This document shows positions 1-13,321 of a stretch of 64,000 nt of DNA, piece after piece (position 1 is the first letter of the stretch; each line of letters opens with the position of its first letter). Source of the DNA: Edolisoma coerulescens (Eukaryota > Chordata > Aves > Passeriformes > Campephagidae). Below the pieces are notes generated by a model. It ran no database searches and had not been told where the DNA came from. It saw only the letters and a list, made by a program, of their open reading frames with translations. The DNA lies in NCBI GenBank assembly GCA_013397115.1, contig VWZW01004700.1, positions 496,001-560,000 on the forward strand, in the 5' to 3' direction. Position numbers and translations under genes: made by a program.

Positions 1-3000
1 ATCCTTGACTTAAAAGTATTACTCCACACAGTATATCTGTACTGTGCTAATATTATGCTATGCAGGGTACATGTTCAATAAATACTGATATCAATGAATT
101 GTAATTAAATTATGAATCTTTCAGCAACAAAATTGCAGAAAATCACAAACTTCCAAATATTAAGTTCACATCAACTGCCCTAAAATAGCCCTAAAAAGAA
201 TTAATTGACGTGTACTAATAAAGATTTTAATTTAGATGCCTTGCTGCTTGATTTACTTGAAAGAAAGTCTTTGTATGAAAATTGTTCTAGAAAGGCAGTA
301 CTAGAATGGCTGTTCATCACAGGCGACATCGACTTGTTTCTGACACTGATGCTAAGTGGCATTCTCTCCACTTTAACATCTGTACTTGATTGAGGCGTCA
401 AGCTTTCAGATATTTAACTTTCTAACACTCACAATGGTTGGGCTTAGGACAAGCACTAATGAAAAATAATTATATAATCAAATTGCCAGCAATGCTTAAC
501 ATACCAAGATTTCACACATGGGCACTTTGGAGAGAGTTCAGTTCTTTTACACAAATTTGCTCAGCTTCTGGGGTGATTTGAACATCTAAATGAAGAATCT
601 GGATGTCCTCTAAAAAAATTGCTGAGAGTCACTGATCAAATAAATTGACTTAATAATATCCGAACACTGTTTAAGTTGAAGATACATTATGCATTGCTTT
701 GGGGAATTTTTTTGTATCAAAATATTACTCTACAAATATGGGAAGAATGAATGTACAGTGAAATGAATCAGTAAACATTACAGTAGGAACAACTGGTTAC
801 TTGCTGCATAGCAACTCAGTTCCTCACAGGTATATTTAGCTCTACAGCACTAATTGTACTTATGGGCCCATTACACCTGAGAAAATTCTTTTCTTATGGG
901 AGAGCATTCCCACACAGTAATAAACTAGAGCTTGCTGAGTTTTCAGCGCTGTTACTACACCCATCATGACATGAAAAGCTTGGGGGAAAAAAACCCAAAC
1001 CACCACAGGTACTATAAAGATGTTTCTTCTTAGTTGAGCACTCATCCACGTATATTTTCATCTGTCCAGCAAGACCCCCAAATTAGCCTCCTCTTCACAC
1101 TGTTGAATGGAATTTGTCTTTTCTTGTAGCATTTCCTTTTCAGAAGTGCTCTTCACCACAACTGTAATCCACCCCAACAAGTCTTTCCCTTATGTGAGAA
1201 GTATCCACTACAATTTTCATTGCCTGTTAATGCCTTTGTCACTCCATAGATATTAGGACTGTGGTAGATTATAAACTAACACACCCAGCTCATATTTGCT
1301 TAACTTTCCTTGAAGAGAATGCTATTGATAATTATTAATAATCTGAATATAAAACTTGAATCAAATTACATCTTTACTTTCAAAGTGGAGTGATACAGCT
1401 TATATTTAAAATAGTTTTGACTAGTTTTGACTAGTTTAAAGAAAAGCATTGATAGAATTTGGTTGTTTGAGGAGAAAGATGACTTGTGAGCTGAGGAAAT
1501 GATACTGAAGAATTCTTTTTAAACAATAGAAGTATTACATTCAAAATTTAAATAAGAGAATAAACACAAAAATGGAAAGTATACATCAAGAAATGAAAGT
1601 AAAAATTCAAGGAAAATCTTGAAAAACTATAATAATGCCTGAAGAACTTTATGCATAAAGTTGTAAATAATATATACATTATTTGTTTAAAAGAAAGGAA
1701 AATGGTTAAAGATCCATTGATTTAGGGGGTCAGCATAAGGATTATTTTAACATGGCTTGAATTTCACTTTCAGTTTGGGAGGGGGATTTTTGTGATACAT
1801 AGACTAACATTTTTAACTCAAGGGAAAGCCCATAAAGAACAGACTTTAGACCAGGGCATTTGGTATCAACACATAATAAAAGAAAAAGCTTGTCATTGTT
1901 TATGTCTGAAGTTACTGGGCTTTTGGGTCAGTAGAGGATCCCATTTAGGGCTAGCTGGTGATCTACAATGAAATCCGTATTCTAGTAGGGATAGAAGTAA
2001 TCCACTCTGTGCTAATGCTGTAAGATGTCTTTCTATAGGCAGTTGATTTCAATCAGTAACCAAAGTGTGTTTTCTGCATCTGCTTTGAGAAGCAATCATC
2101 CACAGGATTCAGGTATAAAAATTCAGCCCACGTTATCAGCAAATAGAGAAAAAGACATTTCCTCTGCAGCAAAGGCTGCAACATGACAGTGAAAGAATTC
2201 TTTTGAACAAAGGATTCCTCAGGTGTTTTGAGAAGTGAAGCAAAAATGGATAATTGCTTTTCACTCTTCTTAAAACACAGAAATATTTTTGTAAGTTCAA
2301 TAATAATTTCTGTACTAATTGTTACTATTTTTTCCTAATTTACTTGTCTCTAACTATCCTCTGGATAAATATCTTCTTTGCATTCTTATTTGCTCCTGAA
2401 ACATACAGCTATCTTCTGCATAATGATAAAAACTTATCACTATAAATGTTTTTCTTCTCAAGGCTGGAGACTGCATTCATTTACTTGGAAAAGCTCTTCC
2501 CTATAGAGATTTGTAACATAGTCTATGCAGAATTCACTGCCTTACATACTTCCATGATTCATCTGCTGAAACACATCTCAGATTACAAGTGTTTCATAAT
2601 ACATTATAATGCAGATGAGATATTGGTGTAGAACTGAATTTTAAACATTATTATCTTACTTAATATTTTAGTGTTACAAAAACAATAGGTGAGAATTTTA
2701 TGATTAAATGGTCTTGAAAATACATGTCTCTGTTCATAAAGTCAGACTCTGAAGGCTGCTTGTACTCCCTGCACTATAAAGTATCTGTGATGAAAACCAT
2801 TTAGAAATTATAGTCCATATTCATTGAATTTGTTAACTGTAATGCCCGCTCAACTTTGGACACTAGAGAGAAAAAAATAAGAAACAACCAAAAAGCCAAC
2901 CTGCCTTTCACTGAGTTTTATTTATTGTTATAATATAAATGATGTTTTGTAAACTTTTCTGGCATTTTTAAAAAATCAATATAAAAATACTGAATTGCTT

Positions 3001-3379
3001 TTATCAAAAAGCACATAAGAGCGTTCTAAAGGGAATGTGTAGATGCTGATGCACTCCCACACAGAACTACTGGTGACAGACAACTTTGAGGGCCAAGGTT
3101 TATTGTTTATTGTATGAATGTATATTATATTTGAAGAGAGCTATTTTAGAACCTAGTAAAAATTTGCTTTTAAAATATGTAATATGCAACAATTGCTGTT
3201 GGAAAACATATGTGTAGCCAGAAAAAAGACATTGAAGTTTTTCAATCTGTTTATCATTATTTTCTTAAAAGCCTTTCCTGTTGAAAGAAACAGCAGACTG
3301 AAGTTTATTACATTTGTCTAAGCAGGCTAAGATCCAAGCCACAAGAAGTGATAGATTTTGTGAATAATTTTTCCAAGGG

Positions 3380-3440
3380 ATCATAAAATCACAGAATGGT
3401 TTGAATTGGAAGGGAACTTTAAAAGACATCTAGTCAACCA
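3380..3440 (-). repeat. CR1 LINE 3'-terminal fragment
   Basis: The plus strand reads ATAAAATCACAGAATGGTTT, GAATTGGAAGGGAACTTTAA, AAGACATCTAGTCAACCA, the reverse complement of the CR1 3' terminus. About 60 bp is recognisable. Confidence 0.75.
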
Positions 3441-5565
3441 TTATGAATAAAAGTAAACTGAAGAAAAGCAAAAAGATAATTTTTATTCTTCTTAAAGGTT
3501 TCTGGAGTTTAGTTCTCAGGTGTGATATTAGGAATATGCATTAATTTTATGAAAAAGACCACTGAGAGCACCTGAAAGATGTCGGCAAGCTCACTTCGTG
3601 TAATACACTATTTATATAGCAGACAGAAGAAGAGCAAAGTGTCAGGTCAAATAAAAGCTGAAAATACAAAATGAAAGAACTGGGGTAAGTAAGAAAGAAA
3701 GAAAACAAAGAGAGACAAATGGTTTCATGCAAAGAGCGCATATATTTAAATCAAGATTGTGATGAGTCTACAAACAAATAGAGGAACATTAAATAATAGA
3801 GGGAATGATAAAGAGAGTGGATGATAAGACAAGACAAAACTAAACCTGAAGACTTACAAACATAGTGACAGCAGCACAAAAAAAGTAAGGCAATAAATGA
3901 ATATTTCAAAACCTACAAACCATCAAATTTTCCTACCCACACAGCCAGGCTCAATTAAAATGAAACTAAGGTGTAGAATTGTTCAGCAAAAATTCAATAG
4001 CTTAAAGATCCTAAAAGACTAAAGGTATGTCAGAAACTCAGGTGAGGGAATTAGACTCATTCATTGAACTGTGAAGACCATAATTTTACAAGTTGTCAAA
4101 AGATAAGTTTATTGAATCAAAATTGTAAATCTAGGTGTTCCATAAGAATCCTGTTGATGTTCAAGCACCTGGTAAAAAATTTCTGCAAAACTTGGTACCT
4201 TTTTCCAGGACAGGAAAAAATGTCACTTCCAAAATGATTCTACACTGGGCACTCTAGAAATACATCCATCAAATCCAGTTCTTTCTTACCTTTACTTTTA
4301 AGCTCCAAAGTTAGATTGATACATTTTTAATTTAACTGACCCACAGCAATATGAAAGCCCTCATTTTTGGGTGGACAGGCAATTGGAATGCTTTAGAGAC
4401 TACTAATTACAGACAGAAAGCTCATCAAAGACTGAAAGTACAGTAAATAGGAACAAAGGACTTCTGAGAATGACTGCCTCTTTTCTTCCAGTATTTCACA
4501 GCACTCCGGCTACATATCCTTCCTGTGTTCTGACTGTAGTAAAGCAAACAGTGGAGTGGGGGGAGTGGGAATATAAAAATGCTGTAAGTTTTCCTAAATA
4601 GCTTTCTAATTAAGGTAATAATCTGAAAACTGAGCCTGTTACTGTTTGAAGGTTAATGTTTTAAAGAAAACAGAAACTTCAGTGGTTTTGCAGCCCTAGT
4701 GTTCTTTTCGTATCTGGTAAAACTGCTGGAACCTTAGCAAAAATATGACTTGCCCTGTTTATATCACAAAATCTGTACAATTTTCTGTCGGTTTATAAAA
4801 AGGGCTTTTTTATAAAATTTACATGCTGTTTATTAAAAAAATAAAAAAAAAAGAAGAAGTTATCTCCTTATCCCAGCAAGTGCAAGACCCATGGCATGGA
4901 ATAGTAACATACCAGGGTTAAAAATTAAGCAAAGCCTATGAGATAACCATGAAATAGCTGGAAATAAAAGGATGACTATGTAGACAAAAGAGAAATGCAT
5001 CTGAGCTCAGACTGGTAACAGTTTTTAAAACAGGACTAGGCAAACACATATAATTAGATAGTTCCCTAAATGTTTGGATTTATCAATACTTGGCTTCACA
5101 CCATTTGGCAATATCCAGGGTTACCTATCTCTCCTCTTTTTTTCCCTTCCATTTCCAAGCTGAGCTGTATTCCTCTCATTCCGCTTTCCAAAATACCCTT
5201 CCTTAGCCTCCAGCAGAATGTACTCTACCCCATTCACTGATGGGTGGCTCTGTGGCAGGAACTTGTTTTGACTGACCTGAGCGGATCACGGTGTGAGCTG
5301 CTGTGTAGACCAGACGGATTATACTGCTCAGCCTCTACCGAGCAAGGCCCAAACCCCACTCTGTAACACTTGAGCTGGACCTGACCCAAGAGAACCAGAA
5401 ACTGTCTAGCACAGGATATTCTCTGTGTTAAAAAGCTCAGAACAGCAGCAGGGTAACAGAATGTACACGGAGATGTACCCACTCTCAGCTGATACTGGTA
5501 TCAGCCCACTCTGCTGATTCCAGCAGCCCTCAGTAGTGGTTACAGGTGGCACGGCTGCCTCCTTT

Positions 5566-5770
5566 GGATTGGATACTGGGAAAAATGTCTTCCTGAAAGA
5601 GTTGTGAAGCCGTGGAACAGGCCGCCCAGGGAAGGGGTGGAGTCACCATTCCTGCAGGTATTTAAAAGACATGTGGCTGTGGGATTCAGGGACAAGGTTT
5701 AGCGGTGGACTTTGCGGTTCTAGCAGTTGGACTTGATCAAACTTTAAAAAGTCCATGATTCTATAATCTT
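5566..5770 (+). repeat. CR1 LINE 3'-end fragment
   Basis: It follows CR1 3' sequence almost continuously: GGATACTGGGAAAAATGTCT, GTGGAACAGGCCGCCCAGGG, GGTGGAGTCACCATTCCTGC, AGGTATTTAAAAGACATGTG, GGGACAAGGTTTAGCGGTGG, AGTTGGACTTGATCAAACTT, ending TCCATGATTCTATAATCTT. This is the longest CR1 copy in the window and is 5'-truncated. Confidence 0.85.
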
Positions 5771-6347
5771 AAATATGTTCTCTGTTGTAGTCATCAAAAG
5801 CATATGGTTACGATTTTATTGTTTTCAGCTATGACTATTTTTTATCCAGTACTAACTTTTCTCTTCGAAGAGAAGGAGACATAGTTTTTGACATGACAAC
5901 TTTTATCTCAATTAGTCTCAATGCCAATACTTAGTGAAACAGATTATCTGCTAAGATATCTCCTGTCCTGCCTTAAACGTTCATGTTTCAGACCTCTGGC
6001 AGTGTTATTATTCCATCATGAAATTTTACAGAATATATCAACCACAAATGTCTGTCAAAAAAAATTAAACGAACACTTCTTGACATTTAACAAAAACACA
6101 ACCTTTATGTATTTATATCATTTTATAAAAGCAACAAGGGCATTCACATGTTGTCTTTTTTTTCCCCCATTAGTAATTTTTGAGGTTAGATATGCATTAT
6201 GCATTATATTTATCTTGCGTCTCTTAGAAAAATATACACTTAGGTTCCACTTATTTTTTCACGAGAAAAACATTTTAAAATTCATAATAAATTATAAATA
6301 AGAAATATTTCTACTGAACACAGACAAGTAAATGTAAATATTAGTAC

Positions 6348-6416
6348 CTGAAACAACACCAATTCCATCATCACAGTCATAATCGGAGACTTCACTGTCG
6401 CTGATTCTTTTGGATC
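6348..6416 (-). CDS. RIMS2: RIMS2 exon, C2A-C2B linker (69 nt)
   Basis: Phase 1 to 1. It completes Arg (or Gly after the microexon) and encodes SKRISDSEVSDYDCDDGIGV then VS plus one base of the next codon. The acidic SDSEVSDYDCDD patch after a basic SKR is typical of RIM2 and is the main evidence for RIMS2 over RIMS1. The acceptor is TTTCCCCAG|GA and the donor is CAG|GTACTA. No later exon is seen below it in the window; the following RIM2 linker exon (DYRH... in mammals, from memory) must lie beyond position 1. Confidence 0.95.
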
Positions 6417-9400
6417 CTGGGGAAAAAAAAGACGTGTATCATTTTTCTTCCTGTAATTTAAAACTATCCTCTGCCATTAATACCTATATAAATGCATGGA
6501 TTTCATGCTAGACCGTGAAGTATTATTATCAGCATATAAAGGTAATTATTCATGTTACATTATTTCACATATATGAGCGCAACAATTATTTCAGCTAAAT
6601 CTTTAAAATGAAGTGCTGAAACACATCACCACAACATTGCATTTATGAAATATTTTTATATACTTCATATTTATATTCATTCCATATACACAGATATCTG
6701 TATGCATTCCATATAGAAACTGGCATCACACTTTTCATCTTCCAAGTTTTCATACACAAGGCATCATCCCTCCCCAAAGTCTCTGAATAACAGAAAAGTT
6801 AATAATAGCAATAATATTAAATGCATGTAGTACTTTTGTTGAGTTCTTAATAAGGATTATCAGAAGAAAAGGCAGTTTCACATATATAGTGTGCCATGAA
6901 ACACAAGCAAACTATTAAATATACACCTGCCAAAATAGCTAGAGCTGAGTTGGCAAAAGCAGATTCCACTTCCACAATTAGAGCCCAAATGTAGGTCGCA
7001 TAGGACAAGTATATATGTCAATTTTTGTTCAGCCTAAATTTGCTTCAGTCATCTGTGGCATCTTTTAAACAGTATTTGATTGCTGATATCAGGGTTAAGC
7101 ACTGGCATGTGACTGAAAATTATTCATTTACTTGTCTTAAATGTGAAAAAACCCTGTTCTTCAGCAAGATGGTGCGTCTATTTTAATTTTCTGGCCATCG
7201 AAAAATGGGTAATTAGAAGGTGGAAACTTTAATTTAATTGTCACCACATCTCCAATCACATGCAAGGGGTTTTTTTTTCCTGCCTCAGGACAATTTCTTC
7301 TGAAAAACGTGGACGCAAAAATAACAGTAAAAACTTGGAGTAAACCTGAAGAAGCCTAGGACAAAGTAGTCTTAATGCTCTGTCTGGGTGACTAGGACAG
7401 AAGGATCTCTACCCTCCTTTCCCACCAGAAAACTGGGAAAACATGTACTAAGAGGATTTTTGACAATAGAAATTATTTGAATTATAAGAACTGCTGTCAT
7501 TTTTTAGACTGCTGAGTATTTGTTTACCTACCCACCAGAGGATAGTGGAAGGTTCTTCTTATGCAGAAAGAGTGTGCTTACAAGATCTGAGACTTCTCCT
7601 AAGCCATCCTGTTTACAATAAGTAATCAACTTATTCTCCACAAATTCATATAATTTCATTTTTAGTCACAGTATTCTCTTGGCCTCTGCAATATGATATG
7701 CCAGTAAATTCTGCAGTTTCATTATGCATTGTGTGAAATCAACTTCCCTATATTTTATTTCTATTATATTATTTCAGACAATGCCCTCCAAGCTTTTGTA
7801 TTCTGAGAAACATGAATCAGCATTCTGTGTTCTGTAGTTATCTCTTTGGTTTGGGGTTTTTTTGAGCTGAAATATCATTGTTTGGTTCCTTTACCTATGT
7901 AAACCATTCCATATTTCTGATTGTTCCTGCTGTATTTGTTTGCATATTTTCTATTTCTTCTGTGCCTTTTATGAGAAGTCAGAAGTCACTGCAGCAATTA
8001 AGATGTGGTTGTATGAATTTATAAGCTAGACTGCAGACTACTTCTTTGAGAATAAAAATTTCCCAGTTTAAAAATTATTCAATTTAAAAATGGTGTAAGC
8101 GTGATATGTGCTGACTCTTAGAAAACAATATAGCCTGCCAATACATTATGCAGTTTCAGTAAAGAAATTTTAATTGTGGTTATTTGATTGCAGTAATGCT
8201 TTCCCCACAAATAAGAAATTAAAATTAGTTCAGGGAAAGTCATGCAATTCTCATATGGTAGCTCAATTTATTATAAAACTTTAGAAATAGCCATGCTGCA
8301 ATGGGTAGGGGACAAGTATCTTTGAATTCAAGAAATAACAAGTAAAGTCTTTCCCTAAAACAAATAATTACAAGCAAGTGATGACAATTAGCACTCGAGA
8401 AAACCTAGAAGATGAGGGCAGAAAAGAAGGAAAAGGTTTTGACCTCCTCTGATTATTTTCTTAATTACAGTATTGCAAAGGCCCAGTCTCTCTTTTTCCC
8501 CAAAGAAAGCATCCATTCCACCTGTGATGCTGTCCCTGCTGCCATTTTCAGGAGAACCTTCTGCTGGTGTAGTGATATACGTGCCAGTGAGCAAGGATCA
8601 GCCTCCATTCTCCTTAGCCACTGATTCAAATCCAGGTCATTAAAGGAGGACAATATCTGTGACCAAACACCAAGCAAGAGAGCCCTACCAGCTGGCTGGG
8701 GTTTAGCTGGGATCTGAAAGGCAAAGCAGTGGGATTCTGTCTTTTGGTAAACCTGACTCTGATCTGGCAGTGGGTCTATGGCTGCTGTGCAGAGATGCCA
8801 ATAAAGTTACTCAGGCCCTATCAGAGAGAGGATCGTGAAATGGGAAGATGAGGGCAATTGAGTTTGCTGATGCTTGTCACATGGATGCTTGGAAAGGTTT
8901 TTAGCATGAAAGATGTGAAAAGGCTGAATCAACTATGATTTGAATAGATGTCATTTACTCATCAACTAATTCATTCTTATGAATGAATCTAATTAATTAC
9001 AACTGAGGTTGCTTTTTATTTATGTTTATATTTACAGCTAAGTACATCTGCTTTAACATATTTTTAGAATATTATATTCTGTATTCGGGAGGAGATATTT
9101 GCATCTTTGAAGATTAAAATAGTCAGCTGTTGTCACAGTGGGCTCTAGACTTCCCAGCTGTGTAGCTAAAATTACATCTCGTTGTAGTCACAGGATACAT
9201 CTGGCAGAAAAGAGAGATTAGGCAGCTTCAACAGACCACAGGTATAAAAGACAGGGTTTTCTCTCTCTCTGTCTTCTCAAGCCATAGCCACCTGTTCCAG
9301 AATCTCCTAATATCTCAACTCCACATCATCTTCCAGGATCTAGAGATCTGAGCTTCAGGGAAGACCCAGGGCAAGGGAAAGTGAACGGGCCAGGATTGAG

Positions 9401-10825
9401 ACCTGCCCAAAGGATGGGAGTAGAAGAAGAATGAAAGCAAGGGAAGGATCAGATTTCAGTGATTTCTCAAACTGACTTTGCTACTGCAAAGAGGAGAGTC
9501 TCTTGTAACACCTGACATCCTTAATTATGAAAGCTTGATCTGTAAGATGAGATATGAAACTTGTTCAGCTCAGATCATCTATTCTATCTTGAAGCAGTTA
9601 GAGCTTCAAGCCAGCTTTAGCTACTAACAGACATAAACCAACTGAAAAATAATAATCATGTTTAAGTAATATTTTTCATTTCCTTACAAATGTAAATTTA
9701 AATGATGGTAAATAAGTCACAAGAAATTCAAAGCAGAATTAATTACTTGGTTTTATCTTTGGCAATCAATGTTTTCAGGAAGGATGGAGGAAGGAAAGCA
9801 TGTCAATTAAATATGTAATGTCAAGAACTACTGGCTGGAATATGTAACTTCTGCAAAGGAATGAGATTACACATATTTAAAGCATCTTCCATTAACTTCA
9901 GAAATGGAACAAATTAGAAAGTGCACAGGTCAAAATCTTTTATTGAACCAAGTATTTGAAATGTCAGTAAAATTGCTGGCAGATCAGTTTAATATTTCTT
10001 GGAATGTTTGCAACAGTAATTTCATCTGCTGTATATTAATTTTAGAAGGTAATTTTCTTTTTAACCTATTGACAATGCAAATGTGAAGATTTAGGCATCT
10101 GTCCCACCTCAGCCATGTCTTTTCAAAATACTACCTCATTAAGTAATTTGGACCACTGATTACAAAAAAGAGAAAGAGCAATTCATATGTTATCTGGGAA
10201 ATGTGACATTGAAGCCTCTCACAAATTACTGCAAATTAATATTGTGAATGAAACTGTTATTTAGCATTTAGTGAATATCTTAAACTCTTTGACATATACA
10301 TTATAAAATATGGTCCTAAAATCAAGAGCAAGGAGTTTAAATCCATTCTTACATAAATTCAGAATTCAGTAAAAATCTTATATTCCAGGACACTGGATAC
10401 ATTAAATGAATGCATTGGTGCCAATGGTTTGCCTGTAGTTAACTGTTTTCTTTGATGCCATTCCACTAGTATGTGGTTTATTCATAAAAATTTATTGGAG
10501 GTATTATTCCTTTTTTGTCTGATAGCTGGGCAGTAATAGATGGTAAATACAGACTTTCAAATCCCTTCCACACAGATTAACAATTCTCACAGTTATGGAC
10601 TGAAGGCAAAATAGACCCCATGCTACAGTAACCCTCATAAAAATGCCTTAATTCAGCATAACCCCAGCCCCAGTGAAATCAAAATATATATTCTTGTTCC
10701 CTTTAGCAAGTTTGGGTTTAATAGCCTTAAACTATTAATAAAACTTTTCGGGGGAGAGTGAAAAACCTCCCCATCAGAACTTGACAATGTTCAGCATCTT
10801 CCTGCCCTTCCACACCTCCCTGCTC

Positions 10826-10850
10826 GCTGCTCAGCACAGCACTGAGCAGC
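10826..10850. repeat. 9-bp perfect inverted repeat (hairpin)
   Basis: Arms GCTGCTCAG and CTGAGCAGC flank a 7-base spacer CACAGCA, inside a locally GC-richer patch. No family or function is recognised. Confidence 0.6.
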
Positions 10851-11280
10851 CAGCACAACAACTCTGCGAGAACATGTACATAGCAGAAGTTCACAGCACT
10901 TGCAATGCAGCTTCCATTGCAGGGCTGGGGAAAAACCCCATCACTTAAAAATCATTAGGACCATTATTTTCAATTTCCATTCAGCAAGTACTTTCTATTT
11001 AATTTTTTACTATTTGCATTTTTAATTTCTATTAGGCAGAAAAGCAATTTATAATACAGTAGTTTCTTAGTATAAAAACATTTCCATTTTTCATCCTCAG
11101 GGATGAAATAACATAAAGAAAAAAATGAGGTGCTTCATTCCATTTAATGAATGAAAAAGTTATTTTTTTCTAATCTTTTCATGGGATGCAGTGTTGGTGG
11201 TCAGGGAAAGCTTTACCAACTTCTAAATAAAAGTAATAAGGAAACAATCGAAAAAATGTTTACAGAATATTCTTTGGTTT

Positions 11281-11426
11281 TCCCAAGCCTGTCAATGTTT
11301 AATAGGCATTTGGACAATGCATTTAATAACATGCTTTACCTTTTGGTCATCACTGAATGGTTGGGCTGCTGGACGGATGATTGTTGTAGGTCCCTGCCAA
11401 CTGAAATGTTCTATTCTATTCTATTT
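11281..11426 (+). repeat. CR1 LINE 3'-end fragment
   Basis: The sequence CATTTGGACAATGCATTTAA, then GGTTGGGCTGCTGGACGGAT and GTAGGTCCCTGCCAACTGAA follows the CR1 3' consensus (TTTGGACAATGC, GTTGGACTAGATGATC, GGTCCCTTCCAACT). It ends in TTCTATTCTATTCTATT, a short terminal tandem of the CR1 type. 5'-truncated, as is usual for this family. Confidence 0.75.
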
Positions 11427-13294
11427 CACCAGAATCACATTTCCCTCCACATCAACATTCTAAATAACTGGAACTCTGCCAGATGAATGAAACGATATGC
11501 AAACAAATATTTTCTTACAAAGCAACCAAAATCTGTGAAGGGTTCCAAAAAACCTTCTGCCTTCCACATGACAACTGAAGTTGGCACACAGCTTATCTTC
11601 ACTCTAGTATTAATATACAGAGGAAATAATACAAAATATCCTCTGTACTTCACATATTCCCCACAGACATTTCTGATGGACCTCAAGAGAAGACTAACAC
11701 AGAGGTTCAAAGCTCTACTAAGGCACATATGACCAACCAACATAGCTATCAAAATGAACTAGGACAGGGGATAGAATGAGAAATAAAATAAGTGTGAGTC
11801 AGCCTAAATACAGAAGGAAGTGCCTAATTTATGGCTCAGGAATTCTGTGCTTTTCTTGTGTAGAAAAAAAATAAAAAGAAAGCAGACTAAGCTCCCAATC
11901 CTGTCTCTTACAATGCAGGAAGCCTTTACAAGGTTTTGTGGACTCCTTGGGGGAAGAAAGGGTAGTGAAGCATGCTTGTAGTTCCTTCCCTGGAGCTCAC
12001 AGAAGGCCTTCACAACCACTTAAAGTCACTTAGCATTGCCTGTATTTCTTCTGTGTTCAAAGCCGACATATAAGCAACCCCAAAACAGTCTCATAACAAC
12101 TGTGATAAGAATTTGCTCTCTGATATTCATCCAGCCTGTGCCCGAGGGTTCTCAGCGTGAGCTAATTTCTCAGGCAGTCTTGCTGTCTCCACGTCAATCA
12201 GTCACTTTATCATCGTGCACATACTAGTGGGGTTTTAGAGGTTTTCGACCAATTTCATCTACACTGACAGAGGAGTATAAATATCAAATTCTATTAAGTT
12301 TCTACAGATCTTTGAAAATTGTGAGAATAGGACAGAAGAGAGAGATACAATGTGGAAGCCCTTAATCAAAAAGAAACTTTATCAAGCTAAAATTTGTGTC
12401 TAATCCACATGTGTGTGAGTCCAAAGATGCCACACCAAACTTGGTCTCTCCCCATGCAAAGATATCGTAAAACATGAGAAGAATGCAGGAGTATTTCAGG
12501 AGAGAAATAGGAGAGAAGAAATATGGGAGACTGTCATTAGATGTAATGGAAACTGGATTTTATTAGTACTACCCTCAAGAAAGCTCTGCTCTAAGAGGGT
12601 TTTGCTTCTCTCCACCGCGGTATGGATCTATTTTCATAACAATGTGTGTTTCATTTTTTAAACATAACTAAAAGATAATTACTTGAACCAATTCTCAAAG
12701 AGATTCCAATAATTAAAACTGCAGAAACTGCAAAAAGTCCCAAATGAAATGCACTACAAAATTTAAGTTTGTAAAATCTGTATGTTATTATTTACTTATA
12801 TTTAATTAAGGCAAATTCCTCAGATACAGCTGGATTTGTAATGGGGGATTTAAATCAAGAAACTGCAAAAATGTATATCAGTGTAAATACTGATTTTGCC
12901 AGTACTTCACTTACCCCATGTCTGTATTGTAAAAATACTTACACTAGTTCTCAAACAGCTGCAATATAATAGTATTCCTTTTAATACAGTTTAAGCAAAA
13001 TAGCATTTTCCTAGTATAGTTAATAAAGCTCACTACAGTTTTCCTACCATAGCTCTACCTAAAATAAAGGCAAGCAAAGCAAGTATGGTGTTACAATATT
13101 GCTCCAATATCAATATCAGTTCAGAATAAAGAAAGCCAACGAAAGACCTATTACCAAAAAGCAGACAAGAAAAGCCAAAGAACTTTTATGCAATTTAGCA
13201 TCTGCACAATAGCAAAAGCACACCAATAAAATACCAAATTAAATTTTGCACGTATATGGAAGCAATAAGCATTTCTGGCATGCCGAAAATTTAC

Positions 13295-13321
13295 CTGAAT
13301 TATATGAATATAAGCCTTTAT
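13295..13321 (-). CDS. RIMS2: Probable RIMS2 27-nt microexon in the C2A-C2B linker
   Basis: Between the 154-nt and 69-nt exons lies a 27-base unit with a strong acceptor (T8 then CCAG) and a strong donor (CAG|GTAAAT). A branch-point-like CTGAC lies about 35 nt upstream. Its phase is 1 to 1, which fits both neighbours exactly. Inclusion changes RRLQ-R-SKR to RRLQ-NKGLYSYNSG-SKR, a net gain of nine residues with no stop. Neuronal genes for synaptic scaffolds often carry such microexons. I do not firmly remember this peptide from a published RIM2 isoform, so the call rests on splice sites, phase and length. Confidence 0.65.

Larger units (their letters stand above)
1..6347 (-). other. RIMS2: RIMS2 intron downstream of the SDSEVSDYD exon (incomplete)
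   Basis: At least 6.3 kb of AT-rich intron. It contains a sense-strand CR1 3' fragment (5566-5770), a short antisense CR1 terminus (3380-3440) and an exon-like open stretch at 201-401 whose phase does not fit the RIM2 reading frame. The 126-codon plus-strand ORF at 5921-6301 has no recognisable feature. Confidence 0.75.
6417..13294 (-). other. RIMS2: RIMS2 intron (6,878 nt)
   Basis: AT-rich, with a sense-strand CR1 3' fragment at 11281-11426 and a GC-richer patch at about 10790-10930 that includes a 9-bp inverted repeat. The 100-odd-codon ORFs at 11151-11752 overlap or adjoin the CR1 fragment and are not genes. Confidence 0.75.

Noticed and set aside
5921..6301. 126-codon plus-strand ORF next to the 69-nt exon
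   Set aside because: AT-driven open frame rich in Leu, Phe and Ile, with no domain, no splice context and no fit to any RIM segment; it lies antisense to the gene.
11151..11752. Overlapping plus and minus ORFs of 81-111 codons
   Set aside because: The first contains the CR1 3' fragment at 11281-11426. The others show no conserved motif.
12916..12972. Exon-like unit on the minus strand (TTGCAG acceptor, GTAAGT donors)
   Set aside because: The possible lengths (16 and 44 nt) are not multiples of three and would break the frame between the flanking phase-1 exons.
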